Source of the DNA: Lewinellaceae bacterium
GTDB taxonomy: Bacteria; Bacteroidota; Bacteroidia; Chitinophagales; Saprospiraceae
DNA length: 64,000 nt
Assembly (NCBI GenBank): GCA_020636445.1
Contig: JACJXV010000005.1
Span: 62,001 to 126,000, forward strand
Direction: 5' to 3'
Of this stretch, positions 9,362-18,381 are shown one piece after another. The position numbers were made by a program, and so were the translations under genes. The notes below the pieces were generated by a model. It was not told the DNA's origin. It saw only the letters and a program-made list of their open reading frames with translations, and did no database searches. Positions within the stretch are counted from its first letter, which is position 1. Each line of letters starts with the position of its first letter.

Positions 9362-10165
9362 TTACGCCCGCTCCATTTGTTGCTGACCGACTACTTGCTG
9401 CACCAGGTTACTATCTACCTGAGGGGCAAAGATATTTCCGCCGAGCAAATCATCATAAATTTCCAGGTCAAGTTCCTGAGCCAGGGTTTTGGCAACATTT
9501 CCCAGATTACAGGCATACTGCTGTGGTTTTCCCAGGGCTATCAGGTGGTCGATTACCCCTACGCGGATTAACTCCAGGGGATCGAGCTTCAGGAGTAATT
9601 GGCGGAAAGACTTCCCTTTACTGCCAACACCCTGAACAAGCGCCCGGTGGCGAAGCTCCTCCAGCGAATAGCCTAAAACCGACTGGCGATGCTGCCACCA
9701 GTTGGCAGCGGAACCGGCATTGCGACGCTGGTAAATTTGGGCATGACGCCGTTCGGCAGCTTCCTGGCAGGAACGCATGGTCATTGCTTTGGCTAATTCC
9801 ATGACCTGTAAAATCTCTTCCGTACTAAGCAGGGAGGAAGTATTACCAGATTCTTCCTGTTCCTGTAATAAACGAGCTACTTTGAGTTTGTTCCGGCTCC
9901 GGGAATGTAAGGCAATGAGCTTAGCCAGTTCCAGAGAAAGGTAATAGTCCTCAATAAGTGGCGTATCTTTTATTTTGCGAGGGGCATAATCCTTCATCAC
10001 TACCGCCCGACGAATTCCGTCTTCGAACTGATAAACATCTTTGACCCAACGCCGGGTATTGGCGGGAAAGTGATGATCGGTCAATTCAAGAACCTGGTGC
10101 AAGGCAGTTGCAGTGACTACTTTAGTTCCTTTGGTGCTGACCAATATTTCAAGCGTTGCTTCCAT
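9362..10165 (-). CDS. AntA/AntB-like antirepressor-domain protein
   Basis: 267 residues. The first about 100 residues have the layout of phage antirepressor AntA/AntB domains: VTATALHQVLELTDH near residues 18-32, RRWVKDVYQFEDG near 38-50, and DYYLSLELAKLIALHSRS near 73-90. The rest is a charged helical region with no family I recognise. In phages such domains counter a repressor. Here no phage genes flank it, and the protein is preceded by an AT-rich promoter region, so it is either a domesticated copy or a chromosomal regulator. No catalytic function is evident. The domain call is moderate and the role is unknown. Confidence 0.6.
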   Translation of the reverse strand: MEATLEILVSTKGTKVVTATALHQVLELTDHHFPANTRRWVKDVYQFEDGIRRAVVMKDYAPRKIKDTPLIEDYYLSLELAKLIALHSRSRNKLKVARLLQEQEESGNTSSLLSTEEILQVMELAKAMTMRSCQEAAERRHAQIYQRRNAGSAANWWQHRQSVLGYSLEELRHRALVQGVGSKGKSFRQLLLKLDPLELIRVGVIDHLIALGKPQQYACNLGNVAKTLAQELDLEIYDDLLGGNIFAPQVDSNLVQQVVGQQQMERA

Positions 10166-10399
10166 GACGCATTAATTTTTATCAAAACTACACATTTTGT
10201 TTTATTGTGCCAAGTTTTTGTCCTCTTTTTTGTTTCATATTTTCTTTTTGTTGTAAAATGGTTTCGAAAATGCAGGGTTGATTTAACTTTTCAAACCAGC
10301 AGCAACCTGGTATGGGTTATGTTTGTCTTTAACGATAACTCTTTGGTGAAGAGTAGTAAGTGGTGAGTTTTGTGTTTTGAATAATTAAAAAAACAACCG

Positions 10400-10852
10400 A
10401 TGAATAAATTTACACAAATTGTTTTTGTTTTAAACATGGCGCTTTTACCCGCTTGCCAGGAGCCAACTGCAGCGGAGAATCTGCAGGAACAAGCAAAGCA
10501 GGAAATACGGCAGGCAGAAGCGGATTTTTCTGCCCTCGCAGCCCGGGAGGGGGTTCCGGCGGCATTTCTGGCTTACGCAGCCGATGATGCCGTGCTGTTG
10601 CGGAGCGAGCAGTTGATTACGGGTAAAGGGGAAATGAAGACTTACTTTGCCGCATCAACGCTGACGGAGGTAAAGTTGCAGTGGACACCTGATTTTGTGG
10701 ATGCATCCACCTCCGGGGATCTGGGCTATACCTATGGTAAATACCAATTTTCGGCGGTGGATAGTACCGGGCAGCCCCTGGACGCTACCGGGTATTTCCA
10801 TACCGTATGGAAAAAGCAAACGGATGGTACCTGGAAGTTCGTTTGGGACTAG
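10400..10852 (+). CDS. SnoaL-like/DUF4440 lipoprotein
   Basis: 150 residues with a lipoprotein signal peptide ending LLPAC (Cys19 as the lipidation site). The mature part fits the NTF2-like DUF4440 fold: AEADFSALAAREGVPAAFLAYAAD, then a strand carrying VLLRSEQLITGKGEM, and a terminal KKQTDGTWKFVWD strand. Family members are small periplasmic proteins of unclear function, some with ligand-binding or ketosteroid-isomerase-like folds. The 10166-10399 spacer upstream is AT-rich and probably holds divergent promoters for this gene and the AntA-like gene. Confidence 0.75.
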   Translation: MNKFTQIVFVLNMALLPACQEPTAAENLQEQAKQEIRQAEADFSALAAREGVPAAFLAYAADDAVLLRSEQLITGKGEMKTYFAASTLTEVKLQWTPDFVDASTSGDLGYTYGKYQFSAVDSTGQPLDATGYFHTVWKKQTDGTWKFVWD

Positions 10853-10854
10853 GT

Positions 10855-11045
10855 TGTCAAGTTTGAAAATAAAGGTTAGCGATGGTCATTTGGTGAGGAG
10901 TGAAGAGTGAGGAGTGAAGCGACCCATCGTCGCAAACGTTTCGGCGGGTCGCTTGGCGCATGCGGGCCTTTCCCATTTCCCATTTCTCACCCGCCGGAGG
11001 CGGGCAAGTTTCTCATTTCTCTGTTGGTTATCCACTACCGCAAAC
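10855..11045. repeat. Dispersed repeat block with stutters
   Basis: TGTCAAGTTTGAAAATAAAG and the following bases up to 10909 recur at 36681-36735 with few changes, including the GAGTGAAGAG end. This is followed by a GAGGAGTGAAG stutter, a CCCGCCGGAGGCGGG palindrome near 10990 and CATTTC stutters. The block is non-coding. Confidence 0.75.
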
Positions 11046-11070
11046 CAGAAGTCTCAAACTCGACAGAACA

Positions 11071-13350
11071 CTAGCGAATAAGCTGCACCGTGCCGGATTC
11101 CGTAAAGGCGTATTCTTTGCCATTGCGGCGGTAGCCGGTTCCTTCGATGGTCCAGACATAGGTGCCAATAGGCGCCGGCAGGTTGCGGAAATTGCCATCC
11201 CAGGTTCCCTGAGGGTTGGAAGTGGTGAACAGGAGTGTTCCCCAGCGATCAAATATGCGAAGCTGAAAGGTAATGACATCACGCGGATAAGCCTGGAAGA
11301 GATCGTTAATCTGATCGCCATTGGGGCTGAAGGCGGTCGGCACATATATTTGCGTAGGGCACTGTTCCTCTAATTCCAGGGTATCCGAACCGGTACAGCC
11401 GAATTCGTCCCAGACCTGTACCTGAAAAACGCCTCCACTTAGTACAGGGAAGTTTGCCTCCTGACTGCCATCCTGCCAACGGTAGCGGGCAAATTCTCCC
11501 GGGGAGAGCATCAGGTCAAAATCCGGACTGTCTGTACAGATGATTGCGTCATTCCCCAATGCTGGCCGGGGCGTTGGAACAACATCCACCTGGGTATAAG
11601 CCGGAAAAGTGGCACAACCGGCAATGATACCTACCACTTGATACCGGCCACTTTGAAGAGGTTGGATATTGGTGAGTTGTGGGAATTGCACCTCTGCAAA
11701 GTAGTCCTGTGGGCCCTGCCATTGGTATTGCGCTCCAGCGAGGTCAGTTGCTTCCAGGCGGAGGAGCTCGCCAGTGCAAACCGTAACCTGGGGGAGGGCA
11801 CTTACGGCTTGCCGCAAGGAGATTGATAAACTACTGGCATAGTGTTCTTCCGTCTCCAGGCAGAAATCGCGGACGGTTAACGTTACGGGGACATCGCCTA
11901 ATTTTCGGAAAATACGCCAAAAAGAATGCTCGGTACTGGTAACGCCATCGTCGAATTCCCACAAAACCTGGTACCGCTCGGGGGGTAGCCCGGAGTTGAA
12001 AAAGACGGTATCGTTCAGGCAGCCGCCGGGCGGAATAGGATTTACGTTGATCGGGGTATAATTGGCACCGCCACTGTAGCCATACGATTCTACGTCTCCA
12101 TACCCATAAGCAAAAGCAATGACGCCACAGCCGGGGGAATCGATGGTGTGCGAACCTGTTGTCGTTTTAATCAGGGCATAGGAAAAACTAGTATCGGCGG
12201 CAATGGGCGTGAAGGCCAGGCCTTGCTTGCTGAGCAGCACTCCGTCAAAAGTCACTAAATCACTCGTGCGCGTTCGCGTGATGATGGTGATGTAATTTTC
12301 CGTGATTGCTTGAAAGGAAGAATTATAAAGGGTCACGCGTTCGCGGGTTTGTTCAACAGCATTCAGGAGTACCATCGATGGATCGCCAACCGGATAGCCG
12401 CTGCATTGGGATCCCGGGGAATATTGGGCTACCGCAATCGGGCGATTGGCGATCACCGTGGTCGGCTGCGAGTGCTGATACTCTACAAACTGGCCGCGTT
12501 GCAGGGTGTAGACTTTCTCCGCCACATTGTCGCGTACCCGAACGGTGGTATTGTTTTCCGAGGCAAGGACGCGGAAAACGTTGAAACTCATACGGGCCAT
12601 CGGAACCGTAACAAATCGCCGCCCCCAGGTTTCGATAGGGGCCATTTGCTCAAAAAGATTATCCCGGGTGCCGCAGCCGATGGGCATGTCCGTCCAGGTG
12701 TTGCCGGCAAAGACTGCCACTTTTTTGCTGGCAGTCACATAAGAACCGGTGAGGTCCCCGGTGCCCCGAGCGCTCTGCACCTGATATGTTTCGCCGAGAT
12801 TGAGGCGAACAATGTGGCTGGATCCCTTCGACCTCCCGCCCTTGGTTGCATCGGCTACCGTGATGGTTACATCGGTTTCATCTTCTGTGGCAACCACCAG
12901 GAACTGGGAAGGGTAGTCGATGCCATTCCGCGTGACCCCGTTGTAACTCATCGTAAAATAGGTCTGACCGAGAGAGGCTACCGGTAAAACGACGGTAGCT
13001 TCTGAACGTGCCGAGTGGTACTGATGGAGATACACGGCTACGGGTTGCAGCGAAGTCAACCGGATGCCGGTGGAGAAAATATTTTCCGATCCAATGGTTT
13101 CCGCGACAGAGGGCATAGTCACCAATGTAACAGCATTGGCCGCTACCGAAAAGGATTGGTTCCAGCCGGTTCCGGGAATGAGGATTTCACCACTGGTGTT
13201 GAACGCCGAGGTGATCATCACCACCATGGTGTTTTGCCCCTTGTCGATATGTTCCTCAAAGCCAAACCAAAAGAGGGTGCCCTCATTGGTTTGCCCCCAG
13301 GAAAGTGTTAGCCAGCCCCAACAGAACAAGACGAACCAGCCCTTTTTCAT
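11071..13350 (-). CDS. T9SS type B cargo with IgGFc-binding-like domain
   Basis: A 759-residue secreted protein. An N-terminal signal peptide (about residues 1-20, ending SWGQ) is followed by a long beta-rich IgGFc-binding-like region (about 40-420) with AVYLHQYHSA and VVLPVASLGQTYF. A PKD-like module (about 450-520) comes next. The final about 95 residues form the gliding-associated C-terminal domain (PTAFSPNGDQINDLF, then RIFDRWG, then GTWDGNF and PIGTYVW). That last domain directs export by the type IX system and attachment or release at the surface. The preceding gene stops 4 nt upstream, so it shares a transcript with the fatty-acid hydroxylase. It is probably a surface adhesin, which is an inference from the architecture. 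Confidence 0.9.
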   Translation of the reverse strand: MKKGWFVLFCWGWLTLSWGQTNEGTLFWFGFEEHIDKGQNTMVVMITSAFNTSGEILIPGTGWNQSFSVAANAVTLVTMPSVAETIGSENIFSTGIRLTSLQPVAVYLHQYHSARSEATVVLPVASLGQTYFTMSYNGVTRNGIDYPSQFLVVATEDETDVTITVADATKGGRSKGSSHIVRLNLGETYQVQSARGTGDLTGSYVTASKKVAVFAGNTWTDMPIGCGTRDNLFEQMAPIETWGRRFVTVPMARMSFNVFRVLASENNTTVRVRDNVAEKVYTLQRGQFVEYQHSQPTTVIANRPIAVAQYSPGSQCSGYPVGDPSMVLLNAVEQTRERVTLYNSSFQAITENYITIITRTRTSDLVTFDGVLLSKQGLAFTPIAADTSFSYALIKTTTGSHTIDSPGCGVIAFAYGYGDVESYGYSGGANYTPINVNPIPPGGCLNDTVFFNSGLPPERYQVLWEFDDGVTSTEHSFWRIFRKLGDVPVTLTVRDFCLETEEHYASSLSISLRQAVSALPQVTVCTGELLRLEATDLAGAQYQWQGPQDYFAEVQFPQLTNIQPLQSGRYQVVGIIAGCATFPAYTQVDVVPTPRPALGNDAIICTDSPDFDLMLSPGEFARYRWQDGSQEANFPVLSGGVFQVQVWDEFGCTGSDTLELEEQCPTQIYVPTAFSPNGDQINDLFQAYPRDVITFQLRIFDRWGTLLFTTSNPQGTWDGNFRNLPAPIGTYVWTIEGTGYRRNGKEYAFTESGTVQLIR

Positions 13351-13354
13351 TAGC

Positions 13355-14221
13355 TTAGGACTGAGATGCCTGCTCCGGCGTTCCTTCCCGGAATTTAGCG
13401 CCTACCGGCGCCCGGTATTCGCCAAAGGGGATCTTGAGCATGGTGCCGATATGAGAATACTCGGGGATACTATGATGAGTATCGATCCCGTAGGTTATTT
13501 TTTCCGGATCGAGTTTGGAAAAGGTACCAAAAAGGCGATCCCAGACCGAGAAAATATTTCCGTAGTTGGTGTCGGTGTAAGGGAGTACAAAATGGTGATG
13601 AACGTGGTGCATATTGGGGGTTACAATTACCCAACTCAGCAGGTCGTCCAGGCGTTTGGGAAGTTGAATATTGGCATGGTTGAATTGCGATAATACCACG
13701 GAAATGGCCTGATACATCATGACCATCCAGATGGGAGCGCCAACGATGACGACCGCTGCAGTGGTAAAAACAAACCGGAAAACGCTCTCGCCCGGATGGT
13801 GCCGGTTGGCAGTAGTGGTGTCCACATGCACATCCGTGTGGTGGATCAGGTGGAATTTCCACATCCAGCGCACTTTGTGCTCGACCCAGTGAATGAAATA
13901 AGCGCCAATCAGGTCCAGCAAAAGCAACCCGATGATCGTATAGGCCATGATGGGCAGCTCCGGAGCCCAATTCAGCAGCCCGATATGATTGCTGACCGCC
14001 CAGGAGGAAGCGCCTACCAAAATGAAGGCCATGGCAAAGTTGACGATGATCGTCGTTAGTGTGAAGAAAATATTCACCAGTGCATGTTTCCATTTGTGGT
14101 AGGAAAAGCGAAACAACGGAACCGCTGATTCAATCAGCCAAAAGAACGTGATGCCACCGGCAAGCAACAACGATCGGTGAGAAGAAGGAATGGTTTCAAA
14201 ATACTGAATAATCGAATCCAT
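13355..14221 (-). CDS. Sterol desaturase / fatty-acid hydroxylase family protein
   Basis: A 288-residue integral membrane di-iron enzyme. Histidine clusters HWVEH, HLIHHTDVHVD, NRHHP and HHVHHH provide the eight-His iron site of the fatty-acid hydroxylase superfamily. Four hydrophobic stretches surround them. The family hydroxylates or desaturates sterols, carotenoids or lipid acyl chains; which one applies here is unknown. The ATG at 14221 was chosen because the extra 44 residues of the longest frame are non-hydrophobic, Cys- and Arg-bearing, and lack family similarity. It lies upstream of the T9SS cargo gene with a 4-nt gap. Confidence 0.88.
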   Translation of the reverse strand: MDSIIQYFETIPSSHRSLLLAGGITFFWLIESAVPLFRFSYHKWKHALVNIFFTLTTIIVNFAMAFILVGASSWAVSNHIGLLNWAPELPIMAYTIIGLLLLDLIGAYFIHWVEHKVRWMWKFHLIHHTDVHVDTTTANRHHPGESVFRFVFTTAAVVIVGAPIWMVMMYQAISVVLSQFNHANIQLPKRLDDLLSWVIVTPNMHHVHHHFVLPYTDTNYGNIFSVWDRLFGTFSKLDPEKITYGIDTHHSIPEYSHIGTMLKIPFGEYRAPVGAKFREGTPEQASQS

Positions 14222-14353
14222 GGTCAAAGAGTCTTTTCTGGTTTGGGCAAAAAACGCTATAGCAGGGCAAGCTCCCATGCCTTTTTTGAGCGGTATAAAT
14301 ATAGCAAAATTGTGATAAGGCGTAGCGCCACCCCGGAGCCTGTAACCGGGCAA

Positions 14354-14806
14354 ATTTGACTGCCGGATTGCTATTGCATTTTTCAGTGCACAGGAGGTAT
14401 AAAACTGACCTTACAGATTCCTTACTGATGGGGGTAAACGGTTATTGCTGGCTGGCCCCGACTGCGTCGAGGGTGAATTTCTGGTTATTTGTTGAAAGCG
14501 ATTCGTCGCTACTCACTAATTTCTCCTCGGCACACCGCGCGCACCCCTCAAATCCCCTAAAGGGGAGGAGCCACCCGCGTGCCCACGTTGAAGGTTGGTT
14601 ACTGAGTCGATTCGAAGGGCCGATTTTTTACCCGCAGAAGCCTTGTGCAGGTGGGCTAATTTCTCATTTCTCATTTCTCATTTCTCATTTCCTTCGCCCG
14701 CCGAAGCCCGCCATAGGCGGACAAGCTTAGCGTAGGCGGGTCTCTTCACTTTTTACCCGTCACCGAATGAATTTTACTAACCCTTAACTTCTCGGTTTGC
14801 AAAGCA
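14354..14806. repeat. Intergenic repeat cluster
   Basis: No gene. It contains GGCTGGCCCCGACTGCGTCG (14450-14469; inverted copy near 24900), CCCCTAAAGGGG, a run of CATTTCT stutters (14660-14690) and one copy of the GC-rich palindromic repeat at 14695-14740 (key part GCCCGCCATAGGCGGACAAG). The reading frame at 14356-14730 runs through these repeats and is rejected. Confidence 0.75.
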
Positions 14807-15367
14807 CTATGCCTGCCGTTGGCGTTTTTGCCAGCCTACTACCCACCAGCTAAGCAGGCATAGCACGGAGACAATGATGGCTGCCCATTTGAGTAGCTGT
14901 CCGGCATTGGCTACCAGCACCGCAGTGTTTCCCAGGATAGGAAATTGCTGGACCATTGTGACGAGCGCTGCATTTTCGATAAAATCACCCAAAGCAGCCA
15001 CGAAAGGCAACGCAATCAGTTGGTAGGCAAAACCGGTTGGGGCAACCTGCGCCCGCTTAGCAGCCCGCAGGAGTAATAGTCCGAAAAAAACAGCATACAT
15101 GATGGGGTAAATCAGATCCACGGTAAGTTCGGTAAGGAAATATACTTCACGCCCCTGCGCTCCGTAGGCTGCCAAAGTTTCTTCGGCAACAGCCTTACTA
15201 AATCCAACCTGTAAGTCGAGAGGTGTTTGCTGACCAGCAGGATCCATCTTTGCTCCGAAAAAGGGGAACAGGATGGTATTGGTAATGATCACCCAGGCCC
15301 CCGTTAGCCACAAAGCGTACTTCGGAAGGCGATTTAATAAACGGATGAAGAAATTGCTCCGGGCCAT
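14807..15367 (-). CDS. Hypothetical four-helix membrane protein
   Basis: 186 residues, not recognised. Hydrophobic segments lie at about 17-37, 80-100, 113-135 and 152-175. A soluble loop of about 40 residues lies between the first two (AKMDPAGQQTPLDLQVGFS to EVYFLTE), probably outside the cytoplasm. Start ATG 15365-15367. It lies on the same strand as the antiporter gene, 60 nt downstream of it, and may be co-transcribed. No motif suggests a function. Confidence 0.6.
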   Translation of the reverse strand: MARSNFFIRLLNRLPKYALWLTGAWVIITNTILFPFFGAKMDPAGQQTPLDLQVGFSKAVAEETLAAYGAQGREVYFLTELTVDLIYPIMYAVFFGLLLLRAAKRAQVAPTGFAYQLIALPFVAALGDFIENAALVTMVQQFPILGNTAVLVANAGQLLKWAAIIVSVLCLLSWWVVGWQKRQRQA

Positions 15368-15427
15368 AGGTGTATGGGTTTTGGGGTAAGCCGCTTGGGG
15401 ATCCTTTTCAGGGATACCAGCCTGTGT

Positions 15428-16669
15428 TTATTCCCTGACCACCCGGCGTACCAATCCTTCCACTGTTAGCCCTTGTACGATAATAGAGAAAATAACCACC
15501 GCATAGGTAATTGTCAGGATCAGATCGCGGGGCATCTGACTGGACAGCGATAGCGCCAGGGCAATGGAGATACCGCCGCGCAACCCGCCCCAGGTCATGA
15601 TCAGGTTGGTGCGGGGAATAAATTCCAACCGCCGCTGGAATAGCTTAATTGCTGGTGTAAGTGATAAGTAGCGTGCCAGTAGCACCACGGGAATTGCTAC
15701 CAGCCCGGCAATGAGGAACGCCGGGTTAAATTCGAGGATAATAACCTCCAGTCCGATCAAAACGAAGAGGACCATGTTGAGCAGTACATCAATAATTTCC
15801 CAGAAGGAGTCGACGTACTTTTCGGTTTCTTCCGACATGGCACTTACCCGGAAACGCTCGTTGCCAACCATTAACCCGGCTACCACCATAGCCAACGGAC
15901 CGGAGAAGTGCAGTTGGCTAGCCAACAGATACCCTCCCATTACCATCGCGAGGGTAATTAATACCTCTACTTCGTAATGGTCGATTGTGCGCATCAGGTA
16001 ATAGGCGAAGTAGCCCAGGCCCAGCCCGAGCAAAACGCCGCCGCCGACTTCCTCGGCAAAGAGAATAGCTACCTCACTAATGTGGAATTCACCGAGTCCC
16101 GCCCGGGCCAATTGGAAAATAGTGACAAAAACCACGACGCCAATGCCATCATTAAATAAGCTTTCCCCAACAATTTTCGTTTCGAGTTGCTTGGGAACCC
16201 CCGCTTTTTTCAAAATACCCAAAACGGCAATCGGGTCAGTTGGGGAAATAAGCGACCCAAAAAGGAGGCAATAAATAAAGGGCGTTGGCAGCCCCAGCAA
16301 GGGTAAAATCAGGTACATAAACCCACCGATCAGGAACGCCGAAGTAATGACTCCCAGGGTAGAAAATAAGATGATGGGACCCCGTTGTTTTTTCAATTGC
16401 CCGAAATCTACGTGCAGCGCTCCGGCAAACAGCAGGAAACTCAGCATCCCCTCCATCAGCACTTTCTGGAAATCGATGGACTGAATTAACTCTGTTTCGA
16501 AAGCCAGCAGGTGCGGACTAAAGGCGCTGATCAGCACCCCGAACAGGGAGAAAAGCAGCGAAACCACCATCAGACCGATAGTCGAAGGCAGCCGCAGAAA
16601 ACGCACATTGACGTAGCCGAACAGCGCAGCTAAAACAATGATAATGGTGACAACGGTAAAAAAGTCCAT
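15428..16669 (-). CDS. Na+/H+ antiporter of the CPA1 (NhaP) family
   Basis: A 413-residue inner-membrane exchanger with about 12 hydrophobic segments. SPTDPIAVL near residue 140 and GESLFNDG near residue 168 are the CPA1 signature sites, including the ND ion-binding pair. The cytoplasmic regulatory tail of eukaryotic NHEs is absent, as in NhaP. It exchanges Na+ (or K+) for H+ and serves pH and salt homeostasis. The long non-coding region begins just upstream of its start. Confidence 0.93.
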   Translation of the reverse strand: MDFFTVVTIIIVLAALFGYVNVRFLRLPSTIGLMVVSLLFSLFGVLISAFSPHLLAFETELIQSIDFQKVLMEGMLSFLLFAGALHVDFGQLKKQRGPIILFSTLGVITSAFLIGGFMYLILPLLGLPTPFIYCLLFGSLISPTDPIAVLGILKKAGVPKQLETKIVGESLFNDGIGVVVFVTIFQLARAGLGEFHISEVAILFAEEVGGGVLLGLGLGYFAYYLMRTIDHYEVEVLITLAMVMGGYLLASQLHFSGPLAMVVAGLMVGNERFRVSAMSEETEKYVDSFWEIIDVLLNMVLFVLIGLEVIILEFNPAFLIAGLVAIPVVLLARYLSLTPAIKLFQRRLEFIPRTNLIMTWGGLRGGISIALALSLSSQMPRDLILTITYAVVIFSIIVQGLTVEGLVRRVVRE

Positions 16670-16961
16670 ACTGGCAGGTGTTTGCGGAAGCGCCTAAATT
16701 AACCATTTTTCCGCAACCAGTAACCATTCCGGACGTGCGGAATGCGTCAATTGGGAGGAATGCTTTCGAGAGGAATCGGTAAAATGGAAATTAGAAATTA
16801 GAAATTAGGGGTGTAAAGAAAAATTAAACTGGACTTTAACCGTTTTTAAAAAGCACATTCCAATATGAATTTCTTAGCCATGTCGCGAGGCAGGTTTTGG
16901 CTTTTTAGCCTTATGGGAAGAAAAAATGATCACATACTGAATTGACCTCATTTAGGAGTAC

Positions 16962-16989
16962 CTTCTTTTTTTCTTGGCAAAAAAAGAAG
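16962..16989. repeat. Inverted repeat with 11-bp perfect arms
   Basis: CTTCTTTTTTT (16962-16972) pairs with AAAAAAAGAAG (16979-16989) around the loop CTTGGC. It could act as a bidirectional terminator or mark the edge of the repeat cluster. The downstream sequence GAAGCAAAAAACCCAAGGC recurs at about 17583 as GAAGCAAAAAAACCAAGGC. Confidence 0.75.
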
Positions 16990-16999
16990 CAAAAAACCC

Positions 17000-17261
17000 A
17001 AGGCTGTTACCGCTGACGCTAAAATGAAGCGGCAATTAGGCTGAAGTATCCACCTTTTTTTAGTATTAATCAGGGGCACTACACTGCCGGAAAGAAACTC
17101 GCCTTACCCTGTGAGTCATGATTCATTATTTTGATTATCAAAATATTGTATTTCACCCTTGATAGTTGTTTTGGCTCAAACACCTTTCCGGCGGACGTTT
17201 CGTTGGCCTTTATGCCTACTAAAGGCCGCTTCATTTCTTAACGCGCCACCGGTAAAGGCCG
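17000..17261. mobile_element. Candidate fold-back/MITE-like element
   Basis: Nested inverted repeats. AAATGAAGCGGC (17022-17033) pairs perfectly with GCCGCTTCATTT (17225-17236), and GCCGGAAAG (17086-17094) with CTTTCCGGC (17184-17192). An imperfect extension outward includes CGGTAA-type matches at both ends. About 260 bp with no coding capacity. It could be a miniature element or a large structured RNA. No target-site duplication was identified, so the mobile assignment is tentative. Confidence 0.4.
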
Positions 17262-17388
17262 ATTAAAAAAGTTATTAGCCTGTATGACCACTTAAATGGC
17301 TAAAGTCCAGCTTAGATCCCACGAAATTTCATTGACTTTATAGGGTAATAATTTTTCTTTACAGCCTTAATTGGAAATCAGAAATCAT

Positions 17389-17478
17389 GACCTGGACTGA
17401 ATAACGTTGACAGGTTTAAGAAACTTCTGATTTAACAGCCAACCTTAATTGACCATTATATTTCCCTTGACAAAAGTG
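17389..17478. repeat. 90-bp dispersed repeat, inverted copy at 36746
   Basis: Begins GACCTGGACTGAATAACG and ends CCCTTGACAAAAGTG. The reverse complement is present at 36746-36837 with about four substitutions over 91 positions. A third, 24-bp part is at 52771-52794. All three copies abut CATTTC or GAAATCAG stutters. Confidence 0.9.
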
Positions 17479-17640
17479 ATCGAAGACGGGTAAAACCCGA
17501 TGGCTTCCAGGGTAGCTTAGGGTTGCGGGCCAAGCCTTAAAGTGTTCGCCTGACAAGGCGGATTTACATTACCCGTCTGGTAAGAAGCAAAAAAACCAAG
17601 GCACTTACTGCTGACCGGCGTCTGGGTTTTTAATTTTTCA

Positions 17641-17684
17641 CCCGCCGAAGCCCGCCATAGGCGGACAAGCTTTGCGTAGGCGGG
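17641..17684. repeat. GC-rich palindromic intergenic repeat
   Basis: One of four about 44-bp copies (others at 14695-14740, 45151-45194, 52861-52905). The core is GCCCGCCATAGGCGGACAAG, followed by CTTTGCGTAGGCGGG. The elements combine CCCGCC and GGCGGG arms able to form hairpins. Confidence 0.85.
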
Positions 17685-17810
17685 TCCCTTCACGCTTCAC
17701 AGAATGGCGCACTTTACCGCAAGTAGCTACAAAGACGCTATTCAGCTCCGGTCACCATAACTAATTTCTGATCCGCCGGAGGCGGACAAGTTTCCGATTT
17801 CCGATTTCCC

Positions 17811-18302
17811 TCAAAAAGTCGCCTGCCCATCCATTTTCTTTTTGTCGAGCATCATGGCCCCTTCTTTTTTGCCCGGAAGTTTGACTTGTACCATATTGCG
17901 CTGGTCGTCGTAAAGCTCGAGCATAATCCGATTTTTAATCTGGAGCTTTTGGATGTCCGTCAGGGCGGGTTTGAGGTCGAGGTAGCAGGTAACGGATTGG
18001 AAGTCGTTCTCCGTCCGGGCCAGACTGAAGGTTACTTTTTTATCATTCAGCCAGACCTCCATTTTTTCGCGCAGGTAGCGGAGGATGAGGTCATCGGTGG
18101 TTAATTTTCCTGCTTGAATTTCCGCAGCATGGTTGGCGAAATTTACCGCCGTCCCCAGGTCGTCGATGAACAGGGTGACGGACATACTGACCTTCTTGGT
18201 GGTTTTATCCTGGTACACTTCAGTCATACTCAGGTGAATGGGGTGTGGGGCCGGTGTGAATGCCGACGCGGAAAACAACAAGAAGAAAATTCCGTACCAC
18301 AT
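17811..18302 (-). CDS. DUF6702-type secreted protein
   Basis: 163 residues with a signal peptide (about 1-19, ending SASAFTPAP) and the HPIHLSMTEV start of the mature chain typical of this Bacteroidota family. The rest is mostly beta-strand (TKKVSMSVTLFIDDLGTAV, then KMEVWLNDKKVTFSL). No enzymatic motif. Family members are often found next to peptidases or TonB-linked genes, but here the next gene on the same strand is a short-chain dehydrogenase 79 nt upstream. Function unknown. Confidence 0.65.
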   Translation of the reverse strand: MWYGIFFLLFSASAFTPAPHPIHLSMTEVYQDKTTKKVSMSVTLFIDDLGTAVNFANHAAEIQAGKLTTDDLILRYLREKMEVWLNDKKVTFSLARTENDFQSVTCYLDLKPALTDIQKLQIKNRIMLELYDDQRNMVQVKLPGKKEGAMMLDKKKMDGQATF

Positions 18303-18381
18303 ACGTTCACTGTTTTGCCTTAATAACGCTGGAAAAGGGGCAAAAGGTTTGCAGCGTTACGTTAGGGAAATGTGAAAGATT

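Larger units (their letters stand above)
16670..17810. other. 1.1-kb gene-free region rich in repeats
   Basis: No reading frame of credible length or composition. Its elements are annotated separately: an 11-bp-arm inverted repeat (16962-16989), a nested fold-back element (17000-17261), a 90-bp dispersed repeat (17389-17478), a partial direct repeat (17583-17618, copy of 16986-17022) and a GC-rich palindromic repeat (17641-17684). No transposase or RNA gene was recognised. Confidence 0.7.

Noticed and set aside
12310..12987. 225-residue plus-strand reading frame
   Set aside because: Antisense to the T9SS cargo gene; codon shadow.
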